NCBI GenBank assembly: GCA_004026145.2
Contig: CP034977.1
Span: forward strand, 591,043 to 655,042
DNA: 64,000 bases
From: Takifugu bimaculatus
Lineage: Eukaryota > Chordata > Actinopteri > Tetraodontiformes > Tetraodontidae
Reading direction: 5' to 3'
Part shown: positions 9,488 to 22,300 of the stretch, one piece after another
Numbering within the stretch: the first letter of the stretch is position 1
How the letters are laid out: each line of letters starts with the position of its first letter
The notes under the pieces: model-generated
The model's input: only the letters and a program-made list of their open reading frames with translations
What the model was told of the DNA's origin: nothing
Database searches by the model: none
Program-made: the position numbers and the translations under genes

Positions 9488-11354
9488 TAAATATTTAAAA
9501 TAAATATGTCAATTGGGATGTTTCCTTAGTTTAAGCAGTGACAGGTATTTTTAGCTATTGTAAAGAAACATACGGTAATGTCGTTTGTAGAATTATTGGT
9601 CACATTTGGATTTTATCTAACATTTTTAATCTCTTTCTCCTTCTACTTCTCTGGGCGGAAGAGGGGACTGTTCAATTTCACCGGTAGGCGGCAGCATTGG
9701 TATTATTACAAACTTTGATAGCGTATTTCTCAATGGGAGACCTGGTTTTTTACCCCATTTATATCGTAACCATCCAAATGTTAGTGCTTAAGATGAAAAT
9801 ACAATACTTATGGAGAAAAGAATGAAAAATCTGTATTTAATTGGACGTTTTCCTTCTTTTTACTAGTTTCATTTGTTCCCCTGTATATTTAAATTCAATG
9901 ATAAACGCAACCACAACTGCAGGTAAGATTTGTTTCAGCTTTAGTGTCTTCCTGGATTTTTCCCATTACTCTCATTGTCACAGACAGAGTAAATAACATT
10001 AAAAGAACAGATCTTACAAGAACAGGTTAAAACACAGACAAAACAACAATTAAAAAGTTTTCCATCAGAGACAAAGATCGTTGTTTGTTTTCAGTGACCG
10101 AAGAAGCACTAATGAGTTCCAAGAGGTTGATGGTAAAAGTCTCTTGTCAATAAGTCTCACATGTGTGATTAAGACATGCAGGTGATGAAAAACCTCCCTG
10201 TGCTCCTCTGTGAATTGTCCCCACAAATAAGCTTTATAGAAGTTGATTTAAAATGTTACATATTACAGTTTTCAGTGGTATCTGTCACTTTTTTGTTGCA
10301 CTAAACCACAAAATCCAGAGTTTTTTTTGTTTTGTTTTTTAAAAAAATTGCTTATTCGTAACATCATACAGATCAATATAGTGTTAAAATAATAATAAAA
10401 TGAAACATTTTGGAAATACTAAACAATCTTTATTATTGATTTTGATTCAAACATTTGAAAATCTATGAATTGCATGCATCAAATCATGGAAATTCAGCAA
10501 ATACTCCTGATTACAAATTAACAAGATTAATACTCCTGCCAGGAACAGAGAAACTCTGAGGGCGGGAAAAAGGAAATTTAGTGGTTTTGCTGTTTAAAAT
10601 GCTGGTGCATGCTCACATTCAAGATTCCATGATTAAACACCAGGGATATTAACACACCTTTCCAAGTATCAGTTGTACGCTTCAGGGATTTATTGTTGAT
10701 GTGACTCCCAGAAGGTTTATAATGCATTAGCATTATTAAATTATTGAATCCTCACCTGTTGTTCTTTATGCAGCCTGATAATATACAAATATTATTCTGT
10801 TTTTCCTTAAAACAGGGTGCAGAATAAGGGATCCCCATTACTGGCAAGGCTGGAGGCCTTCTCTCTCCCAGGATCCTCTGTATTATCTTGGTTTTCCTTC
10901 ACTGTGCAACTCAAAAGTCCTTTATTGTGTTTAGATGAGTATTTTGTTATCTGATTTTTAAAAAGTTGTTATCAAAAAAAAAGTTGAAAAAGTTTTAAAA
11001 AATTCCATGTATTTTTTTGAGATTGATAAAGCTGTAATCAGATGTGTACTCAGACGTGACGTGACACGTTTGCCCCTTGTTGGGGACGATCCCTGGAGGT
11101 CGCGCGGGGTCAAGCGTGACGCTGTAGCTGATATTAAGAGCTGCTGCAACCGGCTTTTAATCAGTGCGATGATCGTAAGCCCTCGCCTGCAGCTGCTTTG
11201 TTGTGTGTGTTGTTGGCGTCTTATTTTATCAGGTTTCTAGTTGTAACGTGAACTGAGCGACTGATATACTGAAATGAAAGAATGCAGTTTAATTCAAAGG
11301 CACTGGAGCAATAATTAATCTAATTCTTTTTGCCGATTTTGCCTGAAACTGATC
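9486..11354. other. Spacer before the second odorant receptor subfamily
   Basis: AT-rich with no coding features recognised. The last 250 bases presumably contain the promoter and leader of the receptor at 11355, but I see no convincing TATA box or splice pair. Confidence 0.45.
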
Positions 11355-12321
11355 ATGATCGACAATGTCACAGGGACAGAAAGCTTCTTTATTCTGGGCT
11401 TCCCCGGACTTGCCCCCGAGTACTACAGGCCTGTGTCAGCTCTCTTCCTGATCATCTACCTTGTTATAGCGTTCGGGAACGTTTTCATTTTAACCTTCGT
11501 CATGTGTCAGAAGTCCCTCCAGAAGCCCATGTATCTGGTCTTTTGCCACCTGGCTCTGATCGACCTGACGTTCAGCACCGTGACCATCCCGAAGATCATA
11601 TCGAAATATTGGTTCAGCGGCGGCGACATTTCGTTTTACGGCTGTTTTGCTCAAATGTTCTTTGTCCATTATTTAGGATCGGTGACCTCTTTCATCCTGC
11701 TCGTAATGGCCCTGGACCGATTCATTTCAATCTGTTTTCCGCTGCGCTACACAGCCCTCGTCTCCAAAAAGGTCATATCGGCACTCTGCGGCATCGCCTG
11801 GTTCATACCCGTGTCTCTGCTGGTGGCTGTTATCGTCCAAGCCCTCGCTTTGCCTTACTGCAAGTCAAACGTCATCGTTCAGTGCTTCTGTGACCACATC
11901 TCCATTACTAACCTAGCGTGTGGCGAGGGGGTTCAAAGCGTCCGGGTCGGCACTCTCTGCATCGCCCTCTTATGTCTTCTGCTTCCTCTCACATTCATTG
12001 TGTTTTCTTATGTCACCATCATCGTGGTCATTGCGAAGATGTCCAGCACCGCGGGGCGCAGGAAGACCTTGTCGACCTGCACGCCGCAGTTGTTCGTCAC
12101 CTGTCTCTTCTACCTGCCCAGGTGCTTCGTTTATGTGGCGAACACGGTGGGTTTCTACTTCAGCATAGACGTTCGCATTTTACTGACCCTGCTCTACAGT
12201 CTGGTCCCTCCAGGCCGTCAACCCCTTCATTTATTGCTTCAAAACTCAGGACATCAAGAAGATCTTGATGAAAAAGCTGAGAAACACTGGATTTGGGATG
12301 AAGGTGAACATTTACTCCTAG
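11355..12321 (+). CDS. Odorant receptor, second subfamily, one +1 frameshift in TM7
   Basis: A single-exon odorant receptor. The N-terminus has an N-glycosylation site (NVT, residues 4-6), then FFILGFPGL. Family marks are LQKPMYLVFCHLALIDL (TM2), MALDRFISICFPLRY at 118-132 (DRF in place of the common DRY), and TLSTCTPQL (TM6 start). The frame is intact to YSLVPP (TM7). There one extra base, a G at about 12213, moves the rest of TM7 (NPFIYCFKT) and the tail into the +1 frame, which stays open to TAG at 12319-12321. Read without a shift, the protein instead ends with an aberrant hydrophilic tail at 12332 and lacks NPxxY. Either this is a gene with a recent lesion or an assembly error; the rest shows no decay. 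The gene at 13324 has the same break. Confidence 0.85.
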
Positions 12322-13323
12322 GAATATACTGACAATTCCAGTCTAGGATTCGTCTGCAGCCTCTTTGTTTCCTAATGAGCCTGAAGAATCTGTGACATTT
12401 TGTCAATTTCACTTATTATTGGGGGTTTTTTAATGGTGGTTTTAAACATTGTTTTTTATCCTCTGCAAGAGTGTTTTATATCTACTGGAAGTGAAGCAGA
12501 TCAGTGAGGTGTGATCACATACTGCACATGTGTCCCTCTGTCATGTTTAATGTGTGTTTTCCCTTTAAGTTCCATAATACACAATAAACCAATGGTTCAA
12601 CATCTGTAATGACATGAACGTACATGATGATTTGAGGGGTCAAAGGTCACGATGAAAACTTCACATGTACTTTTAATAAGGTCAGTGGACTAATTTGTGA
12701 CATTAATTAAGAGTAGTCCAAAGTATCAATCGTGTAAAATCCCACAGCCATCCTAAATATCTTCCCCATGAACAGTATCAGTCTGTCAAGCTCTCATCTC
12801 TCATTCTAAGCTCAAATCAAATTCTAATTCTCCAAATGACAGAGGTACTGAGCTCGCTCACACACACACACACACACCTTTATGTAAAATATGAATTAAT
12901 ACAGATTCAATTAATATGTTAATTAATAACAGGTTATTAATTTAAATACATGAGTTAAAGGAGGTTCTCTCTGATGATTTGTAGACATGGACAACATTTC
13001 ATCATTTAATGAGAACTGCTATAAAATATTATTAATGCCATTGTCCCATCTAAAGAGCAGCTCCAAGAAAATATATGTAGAACATTTTAATGAGTCCAGG
13101 AAGTGCTCCTACACAGATGTGATATGATGTTGCTGTAAGTTGGCCTCTTTTGGGACTGTAAGCATCAGGGATTTACCCATAAAAATATAAGATGAAGGCG
13201 ATGGGCTTACATTAGGAGGTGCTAGGATCATTCCGTTCGATTGGTCCGAAGCATCATTTTACGGTTTCCTGAGTCAGGTTTTTGAGCTTTATGCAGTAAA
13301 GTCTGTTTTGTATTCAGGCGGTC
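12322..13323. other. Spacer between the two frameshifted receptors
   Basis: AT-rich, with a short (CA)n run at about 12859-12878. No gene seen. The leader of the next receptor probably begins within the last 150 bases. Confidence 0.5.
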
Positions 13324-14284
13324 ATGTCGCTCACGAATGTAACCAGGATACAATATTTCTACATCGTCGGATTTCAGGGACTGTCACCAGACTATTACGG
13401 TCATGTTTCTGCCGCGCTTTTCCTAGTTTTATCCGCCATCGTTGTGGGGAATGTTTTCATCTTAGTCTTCGTTAAATGTGAGCGGTCGCTCCACAAGCCC
13501 ACCTACCTGATCTTTTGCCACTTGGCGTCGACAGACTTACTGTTCGGTTTGGTGACCCTGCCCAAAATAATATCCAAGTACTGGTTCGGCGACAGCCTTA
13601 TCTCATTCGGCGGCTGCTTCGTGCAGATGTATTTTGTTCACTTTTTAGGAGCAACGCACTCGTTCGTCCTGATGGTGATGGCGCTGGATCGCTTCATTGC
13701 CGTCTGCGCGCCACTGCGTTACACAGTTTTCATCACCAGCACCACTGTTTCGGTGCTTTGCGGGATATCTTGGTTTATGCCGATGTCGTGGATGGTGGGT
13801 ATCGTCTTACACGCTCTCAGCCTCCCGTACTGCAGTTCTAACATCATTGTACAGTGCTACTGCGACCACATAGCCATAACGGCACTTGGATGTGAAAACG
13901 TCCGGGATGTTCAGGTGGTTGCCTTCGGTCTGGCTATGTTCAGTTTGCTGGTGCCGCTGAGTTTCATCATCCTCTCTTACCTGCTAATCATCGCAGTCGT
14001 GATCCGAATGTCTGACTCCAGCAGCCGCATCAGGACTCTGTCCACGTGCACGCCTCAGCTTCTGATCACGTGTCTGTATTACATGCCTCGATGCTTCGTG
14101 TACCTGGCAAACAACTTGGGCTTCACCTTCAGCGTCCCCATTCGCATCGTAGTTGTCATGATGTACAGTCTTATACCCTGCCGCCATCAACCCACTCATA
14201 TACTGTTTCAAAACCAAGGACATCAAGGAGAGTCTGAAAAAGAAAATTTTCAGCAGGATTAGTACAAACCTGAAACCTGGATAA
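13324..14284 (+). CDS. Odorant receptor, second subfamily, +1 frameshift at the same TM7 column
   Basis: A paralogue of the gene at 11355, with the same organisation: NVT glycosylation site at residues 4-6, FYIVGFQGL, LHKPTYLIFCHLAS (TM2), ISKYWFGDSLISF (first extracellular loop), MALDRFIAVC (DRF variant, end of TM3), TLSTCTPQLLITC (TM6). The frame holds to MMYSLIP in TM7. One extra base (a T at about 14179) then puts NPLIYCFKTKDI and the basic tail into the +1 frame, open to TAA at 14282-14284. Without the shift the frame ends at 14262 with an unrelated tail. Apart from this single position, every TM segment and key Cys looks intact, so functional decay is not evident. Confidence 0.85.
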
Positions 14285-15384
14285 GATGCAAAATCAGCAC
14301 CGAATGCAGGGAAAAGTCTTCTGATGAGATCAAAAGTTCTCTTTGGCTGCTCTAAATGTGTGAAAACTGCCCGTTTTAGACATCACCTGCTGATAATGTG
14401 GTAACTGTCAGTACCCCCAGAATGACTTTAGGTCAAATTGTCTCTTTTTATTTTTACAAAATGAATATGTAATTAAAGTAAAAACTAAAAATCTAACATT
14501 TTAAATAGGTGATGCAGAAATATATATGTACCTAAAGAATTATTGTGAGGGAGGTAAATAATTAAGCATTTACTTATGTATGTACTGTTATGTGAAGAGA
14601 CATTACTGTGTAAGGGTTTCATCGTTGTGATTGTTTCCATTTATTCATTTTCCTGGGATCTATTCCAGCATTCACTGGGAGAGAGGCAGGATGACATCCT
14701 GGATGGATGGAAACAACTGTTACGTCCCAAAGAAAATGCAAATTAGCCCAAAAATGATGTTTCACAACTGCTGCAGAGGCCTGCATTCACTGAGACACAC
14801 ACTGACTCGGGGGAACACACTGATGCCACCATGCTCACCCGCTGTTCCACAGGACAGTGAGATGAAGATTTCACCTCAACAGTTTCAACTACTGCAGTTA
14901 AATTGTGAAGAATGTTAGCTAGTGTCCCTGCAAATTACTGCTCTTTCTTAAAGACATCTCTGTAATAAACTCTCAACCACATAAAAGTCAGATAATTTGG
15001 TATCTAATGTCTGTGGCAGCAAGTTTTATGTGTCCTATTCAACCCAATAATGGATTTTAAGTCTCTTATCATTCTTTATCCTCAGTGTAATGTTCAGCTT
15101 TTTATTTGTAAATTATTTAAGTTTCTTTTGGCATCTAATAAAACTAAACTACACAGAAAGACATTGCCTGACTTGATTTATTAAATAATTATTGAAACCT
15201 AAGATTTTAAAGAATGTGCATAATGAAAGACAAATTTAACCATTACTGAAATGTAACTGAGGCCTAAAGGACTGCTTTTTTCTTCCCACTGAAGATAAAT
15301 TCTAGAATATCTTGGTTTGGGTTTTATTACGATTTATGACACATGAGCATGGGCGTGAGAGAGTCGCATATGTCAGAAGGGTCA
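14285..15384. other. Spacer, no gene seen
   Basis: Contains the 3' UTR of the preceding receptor and then AT-rich DNA. I looked for the missing TM1-TM4 part of the relic that follows and found none. Confidence 0.5.
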
Positions 15385-15671
15385 CACTTTGGTCTCTCTC
15401 TTGGTTCCATTGATATTGATCATTTTTTCATACCCCTCCATACCGCTCTCTCATTACGACAGGCGTCACAAAGTTCCGTCCACGTGCGTGCCGCAGATCA
15501 CGGACATTTGCCTCTATTACGTGCCTAAGTGTTTCATTTACGTCACCTCTAACATGGGCGAGGCCTGCACCATCATCACCACCGTGTACAGTCTGATCCC
15601 CGCCATGCTCGATCCGCTCATATACTGTTAAGATGAAGGAGATCAAAGAAATGTTGATGAGGAGATTCTGA
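15385..15671 (+). pseudogene. 3' relic of a second-subfamily odorant receptor
   Basis: Only the region from TM5 to the C-terminus remains. VSLLVPLILIIFSY corresponds to TM5. Then comes a loop that has lost about ten residues relative to its neighbours, then STCVPQ and CLYYVPKCFIYV (TM6) and VYSLIPAMLDPLIYC (TM7, with D in place of N). Immediately after the final Cys codon, one base stands where three are expected. This creates a TAA, while the expected tail (KMKEIKEML...) continues in another frame to TGA at 15669-15671. TM1-TM4 and the DRF region are absent. It therefore cannot encode a receptor. Its similarity to 11355 and 13324 shows it is a decayed third copy of that set. Confidence 0.85.
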
Positions 15672-16325
15672 ATGGGGAAATACATTTTTGGTAAATACTT
15701 GTGTTTATCACGCATTTAAAGTTGATCATCATTCGCATTACAAATGAATTAGAAACTATATTGGCCTCTAAAATTCAGAGGCCTTTTACTGTGAGGCATC
15801 TGATTCGTGTTTGTGCCTTTTTTTGCAAGTCACATATACATTCTTAAATCTTGTTGATGGATCTATTTATTTATCACAGTTGATTAATTTCTGTTCATTC
15901 CTGAGTGCTAATAAGCAAACTGGATGTGAAAAGTTTAAAGTTAACATGTTTACAAATGCGTCCCGAACTCTGTAAGCAAGACTTTTTATTGAATTTAGTG
16001 AATATCAACATGTATTGAGTCTCACTGCATGTAATTTCATGTAAATAGTGTTCTCCATTCATAATATTACATTTGAAGAGTTAAATGTGAAGAGACACAA
16101 GGAATAAAACTTGTCCTACATTCTGGTTAGATTTTTATAATGAACATAATTAAATAAAAAGACAAAGCTAGATATTTAGATACACCGTATGTAACCATAT
16201 CCTTGCATTGAATGATTTCATCATTTCTATGTCTTAAGAAACTACTGAAAATATGTAAGCAAAATAATAAAAAAAATTCTAGTAGCTGCATCTTGTTCAT
16301 ATGACCAAGCTTTAACCTTAGACTA
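15672..16325. other. Spacer and likely 3' UTR of the FAT4-like gene
   Basis: On the minus strand this follows the stop codon of the cadherin gene. The best polyadenylation signal is at 15985-15990. No other gene is seen. Confidence 0.5.
15985..15990 (-). terminator. Candidate polyadenylation signal of the FAT4-like gene
   Basis: TTTATT on the plus strand reads AATAAA on the minus strand, in the context CAATAAAAAG. It would give a 3' UTR of roughly 350 bases. Confidence 0.4.
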
Positions 16326-19300
16326 TTAAATTATTTCTTCGATGTCATTTTGAACATCACAGCTGAGACTGTTTTTTTCAGGTAAACCTGCAATATCCTC
16401 AAAAAGTGGGAGATAGCTTTTAAAGGGTAGGGGTGTGTTTAAAATACTGCCCCAGCCGTGCTCCTTAAAGGCAGCATTCTCTGCTTTCTCCTGACCTGAT
16501 ACAGAGACGTGCTCTGAAAATGAGCCGGCAAGCTGAAATGGTGCGAAGCCTGACGACACTGAGAGCTCATCGTATCTGTCCTTGATCGAAAACAGTTGAG
16601 GCTCAGCACTGGTTAGCATCTCCTTGTTGGATGACGGATGAGTGGCGCGCTCAGCGTTTTCCAAGAACTGCACGGAAGTGCTTAATTTGAGAATTTCTTC
16701 AAAAGTGAGGTGCTGTGCAGGTCCCAGGAACCCTACCCGGAGCTGGGACTTCTCTGCATCAACATATCCGTCTGCCTTCTCTTCACTCAAACATTCTTTT
16801 TTCAGTCCTGTCAAAAGCACCCTCAAATCTCCCCAGTTTAGGTTAGGTGTAGCTCTAATGAACCTTGTGGCGCGCCAACTGAGCTGCACTGAGGCAGCGT
16901 CTGAAAAAGACCCACTTGAGATCTCACAGTAGTCCAGTTCGCTGTTTGTTACAGGCTCAACATTGGATGGTCTGGCATCACAATAGCACTCCATGTTTGC
17001 ACTACGTTGATCAACTCCCACGGGGTCATAGTGGGTCCCTCTTTTCCCCTCATCATCAAAACAAATGCCTACATCGTCTCTTTCTGGCTCTTTCTGGGGG
17101 GAGCCTTCTCTCTGGGATTTTAAATTATGTCTCTTTATTCTATTAAACGCAACAAGCATTCCTGTTATCATCAGGATGGAGGTAAGAGGAAGTAACAGAG
17201 CTACAAGCCACAGCAATGCGCCGCCGCGAGACTCAGAGCATCGACCACGGCTGTCTGTAGCAGAAATACAGATGTCGCACGTATGGCGGGACACGTTAAG
17301 GAAACAGAGGCAGGAGCTGTCCTCTGGAGTGTCCTCACACATCCTTTGGTTCTGACAGGGGGTGGGGGGGAGACAGCCGTAAGCATCAGTGCAGAACGAT
17401 GAGAAGCAGACATCTGGAGAGATGCAGCTCGACTGGACAAGAGCAGAACCCAGCCGGACGTTTACCATTGCGCTGTGTCCGTTAACAGGGCAGCGTGTAG
17501 CTGGACATGTTGAAATACTGCAGGCATCCAGTAAATCCTGTCAAATTCAGATGTATTTAGTCAACACATCCCTCAATTTGATGGCGCTTATAGAGATTTA
17601 TTTATCATGCTCAGATAGTGTTTAGTCTGTGTATTCACCTAAATGCTGGAACAGTGGATCATCTGTCAGAGAAGCTCCGAAAACAATCTTTTTGACACCA
17701 CCGGGGGTGAGATTGAGACTTTGGTGAGTGATGTTCAGGGCCGCCACACCATCCACGTTCAGGTAAGTGTCCTGTCCGTTGCTGAACAAGTCCAGGACAT
17801 GCCAGTCTCCATCAGCCACAGGAGAGTCCACAGTCATCTCAAACAATCCCGAAGCTGCGGATTTGGTCATGTACACGAGCTTCCCGTCATTTACCTGAAA
17901 AAACAAAACAAAACAATGACTCCATTTGACTATAATCATCCTATATCAGGACACAAGCAAACAGTACCAACCTTGAGCAGAAGATATTGCGTATGTCCAG
18001 CAACAGAGACCAAGGCGCCATTATTTTGGGTCTTAAACTTGATGCTAATCCCAATTTGTTCTCTGTATCCATTTTCTTTTTTACGGTCCAGCAAGTCTTT
18101 CAACAAGAAGTCTCTTCTGGCTCGTTCCTTCACAATATACTCAATATATTCATCACCAGAGAAATGCAAAATAAGCTCTTCTGCCATTTCTATTTAAAGG
18201 GAAATAGCAAAGGAAGACATGTTATAGAAACACTGCAATGTCATCGGACCAGGACATTATTATGTTACCTTGAGAACACGTCTTTCCTGCAAAAGGGGTT
18301 TTGCATTCACAGATATAGTAAAACCAAAGGTCGTGGCAAATGCCACCATTCTTGCAAGGGTTGTGGAGACAGGGTGACGTTGCTGCCCGAGGACAGCTTT
18401 ATGATAAAGGTGAAGAGAGGATGTTCAAAAATGCGGGATTTAAAACACATATTGAGGATTACTCAGGGATTGAGGGGTGGGTTTGTGTTTTTAAAGACTC
18501 ACCCATCAATGATGTTATACGCGGCGAGGGCCGTCGACGGCCTCAGAGGAATGCCGTTCACGCGAAGGTTTCGCATGCATCCGACGAAGTTGTGAGTATT
18601 TATTTGAACTGGAGGCCATAACGTTGCATCAAAGTTCCTCAGTCCTCCGACTGTCATGTTTTGCCCTACATCTAATGTCCTGAACGTTAAAGATAGAAGG
18701 AAAATCTTCAGCTTCAACATATAAACAATTACACACAGAGACATAATTAAGTAGTGACAAAGTAGCAATACCTCTCTAAACTTTTGCCTTCTGCAAAACA
18801 AAATCCGTTGTTGTCAGTGTCTGTGCAGTTGTCCACACGCAGAGACCCCATCTATGGAGTTCATAAGTAATTATATCCAAATATACTCTATCTAAATTTG
18901 ATCTGTGAACTTGGTTTTGAACTCACGTAACCAATCCTTCTGATAGTGACAGTATGAAAGTCTCCATCTGACACCTGGATGTTTGTCTGCAGCCTCTCAG
19001 GCCCTGAGCCCAGGTCATAAGAAAGATGCACAGCCCCATCTAGGATCTCCAGTGCCAAGAACTCCCTGCTGGAAGGTCCTCCAGGATTGTACAAAAGGAG
19101 AGAGTTCTTCTGCAATGTTGCAAACTCCAGAGAGACTAGGTTTATCCTGCGGTCCAGAGGGGGAAATTCGATGAAGGACATCTCTTGAAAGCCATAGCTG
19201 AGCTCATCGCAGTGGACTCCACTGACTCCTGAAATAACACATGTGAACAGGTGGAATGCTAGCGTAGCTTTGCTTAGCTTAATCAAGCTTAGCATAAAGG

Positions 19301-22300
19301 TGAAACCTTGCCAAATTGAATCTGCTGGCAAGAACGAATAATAATATTCTTCCTAAATTGTTGGTCATCGTACCAAAAGGACAATCACAAGAAAATCCTG
19401 TTTGGGAATTGATGCAGCTACCCTGGATGCAGGGCGAGGATCTACAGTGGTCTATGAACCGCTCACACATTTCCCCTGGAGAAAACCAAGCAGATTTCAG
19501 AGTACCGGTATAGTATCTAAAAGTAGCATTTGTGAATATACGAAATTGTACCTTCAAATCCAGAAACACACTGGCAGTGCTGTCCACCTGGACAGACCAC
19601 ACACGTTCCTCCATTTTGACAGATCAGATTTGTGCATCCATCGGTGGAGCAGACAGAGCCAGAGAATCCTCCGTGACACTCGCAGGAGAACCCTCCTACA
19701 GTATTCACACATGTTCCTTCGTCGCCACACGGGTTTACATCACATTCATCGACATCACCCTCACAAAGCGTCCCAGTAAAAGCTGCGGGGCAGCTGCAGC
19801 TGAAAACCTCTGTCTGTGGCGACACGAAAATAACCAATTTGCTCTCCAGGACAGCGAAAGTGTGGCCGACAGAAAGGTTTTGGCTGCACATTCGCCCCGT
19901 TTTGACAGGGACCCATCAGACATGAATCGCCACTGATTTGAGAAATTGTCACATTACTCTGAGTCTCCAGTAATTTCCTATGGGCTGCGGAGACACTCAC
20001 GGCCACCTCTCTGCTCAAATATTGGCCATTGTAGTTCTTAGCAGCAGCCAACAGGAGGATTTCACTGCCCAGGTGTTTGATTCCAAACACATGTGTCTTC
20101 GAGGCCTGCAGGTTAAACAGACTGTCCAGAGCTTTTACAAATCTCAGATATTTATAAGACAGAAACTCCTCCCTTGAGGATGATGACACGTAGAAGAATA
20201 TGCAGCTATTTACTGAGGCATTCGTGAAACCTTTGTAGTTAACATACACAGCTGTTGTTCACTGGGAGATGGAGTCGGTCTGTCACTTCGACTGTGAGAT
20301 TAAAGGTCGCCTCGCCATGGAAAGGGGATGACCACAGCTCACAGGTGTCATTAGCTGTGGTAAACATATTTAGAGGTCCACTTTTGATTAAGCAACTGAA
20401 GGTATCTGATTCGTCTGGATCTTCTGGATGGACGTTGCCTATCATGCCTCCAGGAAAGGAAGCGCCAAAATATTTTACCTCTATGGTGATATTTCTGGGC
20501 AGGGAGGGGTTATCGTTTTCATCCACAATCCTGATGTAAAGCATGGCTGTGGATGACAACTGAGGCATCCCTGCGTCCCTGACAACCACCAAGACTTGAT
20601 ACGCGGAAGTGTCCTCTCGATCAAGAGCGCGTGTGGTGGATAACTCTCCGTCAGGTGTTAGAGAGAAATCAGTGGGGGGATTTACCAGCCAGTAGGCGAA
20701 AGGTCCCTGGTTTGGGGGTAAATCAGGATCCAGTGCTGTTAATTTGGCAACTATGGTGCCTTGAGGCTGATTTTCTCTCACTTGAACTTCAGTGTACAAG
20801 AGTTGGGGAGGGTTGTCGTTAACGTCGACAACAGTCACAATCACGTTAGCGGTCTCAGCGTCCAGAGGAGAACCGCTAGGAGCAGCTTTGAGGGTTAAAT
20901 TATAAAAAGACAATAGTTCTCTGTCCAGCTCAGAGTTTACTGAGATAACTCCACTGGATGGATCAACAACAAAAGCCAGGTCTGTGTTTCCGTTCTCAAT
21001 ACTGAAGATGACAGGAGATGAGTCCTGATCTAGAACACCCACGGTGATAACAGAGGACCCAGCACGACTGTCCTCTGTAATATTTGCAGAATAAATAGAA
21101 GAAGTAAAAACTGGTGCGTTAAATTCGGTCACACTAATGTGAACTGAAGTTTCATCCACATCCACGCCTGTGACAACACCCAGGTTTCTGGCTAGAACCT
21201 TTAAAAGGATGCGACTGTCGGCTTGTTCTCTCAAGCTGCCGCTAGTGTATATTTCACCAGAAATATTATCAATTTCGAAGCCCTTTGTTTTGCTTTGTCC
21301 AAACATCGTGTAAAACACCTGACCTGCAGGGCCGCTGTCACCATCTGTAGCGGTTACTTCTTCCGACCCGAGTTCCGATCCTCGCGTTTCGGAACACAAT
21401 AAAGTGGTATTGATTTTTGTCGAATGTCGGCGTGAACTCATTGACATCCGTGATCTGAATGACAACACGCGCCACACTGAACAGCGGATGAGCACCGGCA
21501 TTCATGGCTCTGACCGTCAACTCAAATACCCGCTCCTGCTCATAATCAAAGATGTCCGAGGTGGTGATCCTACCACTTCCTGGATCAATTGCAAATTTAT
21601 CCATCCTGCCAGAAAAGAGAGAGTAGAGCATCTGTGCGTTTGAGCTTGAATCGGCATCATCGGCCTTCACGTCCAGGATGCTTGTTCCGATTTCTGAGTT
21701 TTCGGGCACTGAGATGGTGTACGAGGAGGATAAAAACACCGGGGGGTTGTCGTTCACATCCAGAACTATCACTGTGACATTTAAAGGGCTGCTTTTAGAG
21801 AACCAAGCACCGTCCTTGGCTTCCATTTGGAGATGATAAATGCGATCTGTTTCAAAGTCAAGCTCTTTGATCAGCGTTAGGATCCCAGAATGTTCTCCCA
21901 CAGACAATGGTGAATCTTGATCTTCATGGGTAAAGCCATATGATATAGCACCATTGGTACCATAATCCCTGTCTTCTGCGTGTATTCTCCCAATAGGAGA
22001 TCCCACCACCAAATCCTCGGGGACAGAAAAAGTCACATCTGGTTCTTGGAAGACCGGGGGGAATTGATTCCTTCCAGTAATTTCAAAGGTGACTTCAGTC
22101 AGTGAGAATAAAGGGGGGTAACCCTGATCAACTGCCTGAAGTGATAACGTGAAAAAAGAATTAATACTGCCCTCCACACTTTGTTCTAATATTACTTTAC
22201 CACTTTCTTCCTGGAGCAAGAAGAAACTAGATGCATTACCCCCAATTAAAATGTATTTAATAGCAGAACTGCTGTTGTTTGTGTCCTGATCAATGGCTGT

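Noticed and set aside
12205..12225. Programmed +1 ribosomal frameshifting in the odorant receptors
   Set aside because: There is no in-frame stop, rare codon or known stimulator at the site, and the cadherin gene has similar extra bases at unrelated sites. Sequence error or lesion is simpler.
20240..20262. Stop codon after the cadherin repeats as a real end, giving a secreted ectodomain
   Set aside because: The next base-shifted frame continues at once with the expected Fat-family sequence, then EGF and laminin G modules, so the TAA results from the extra base.
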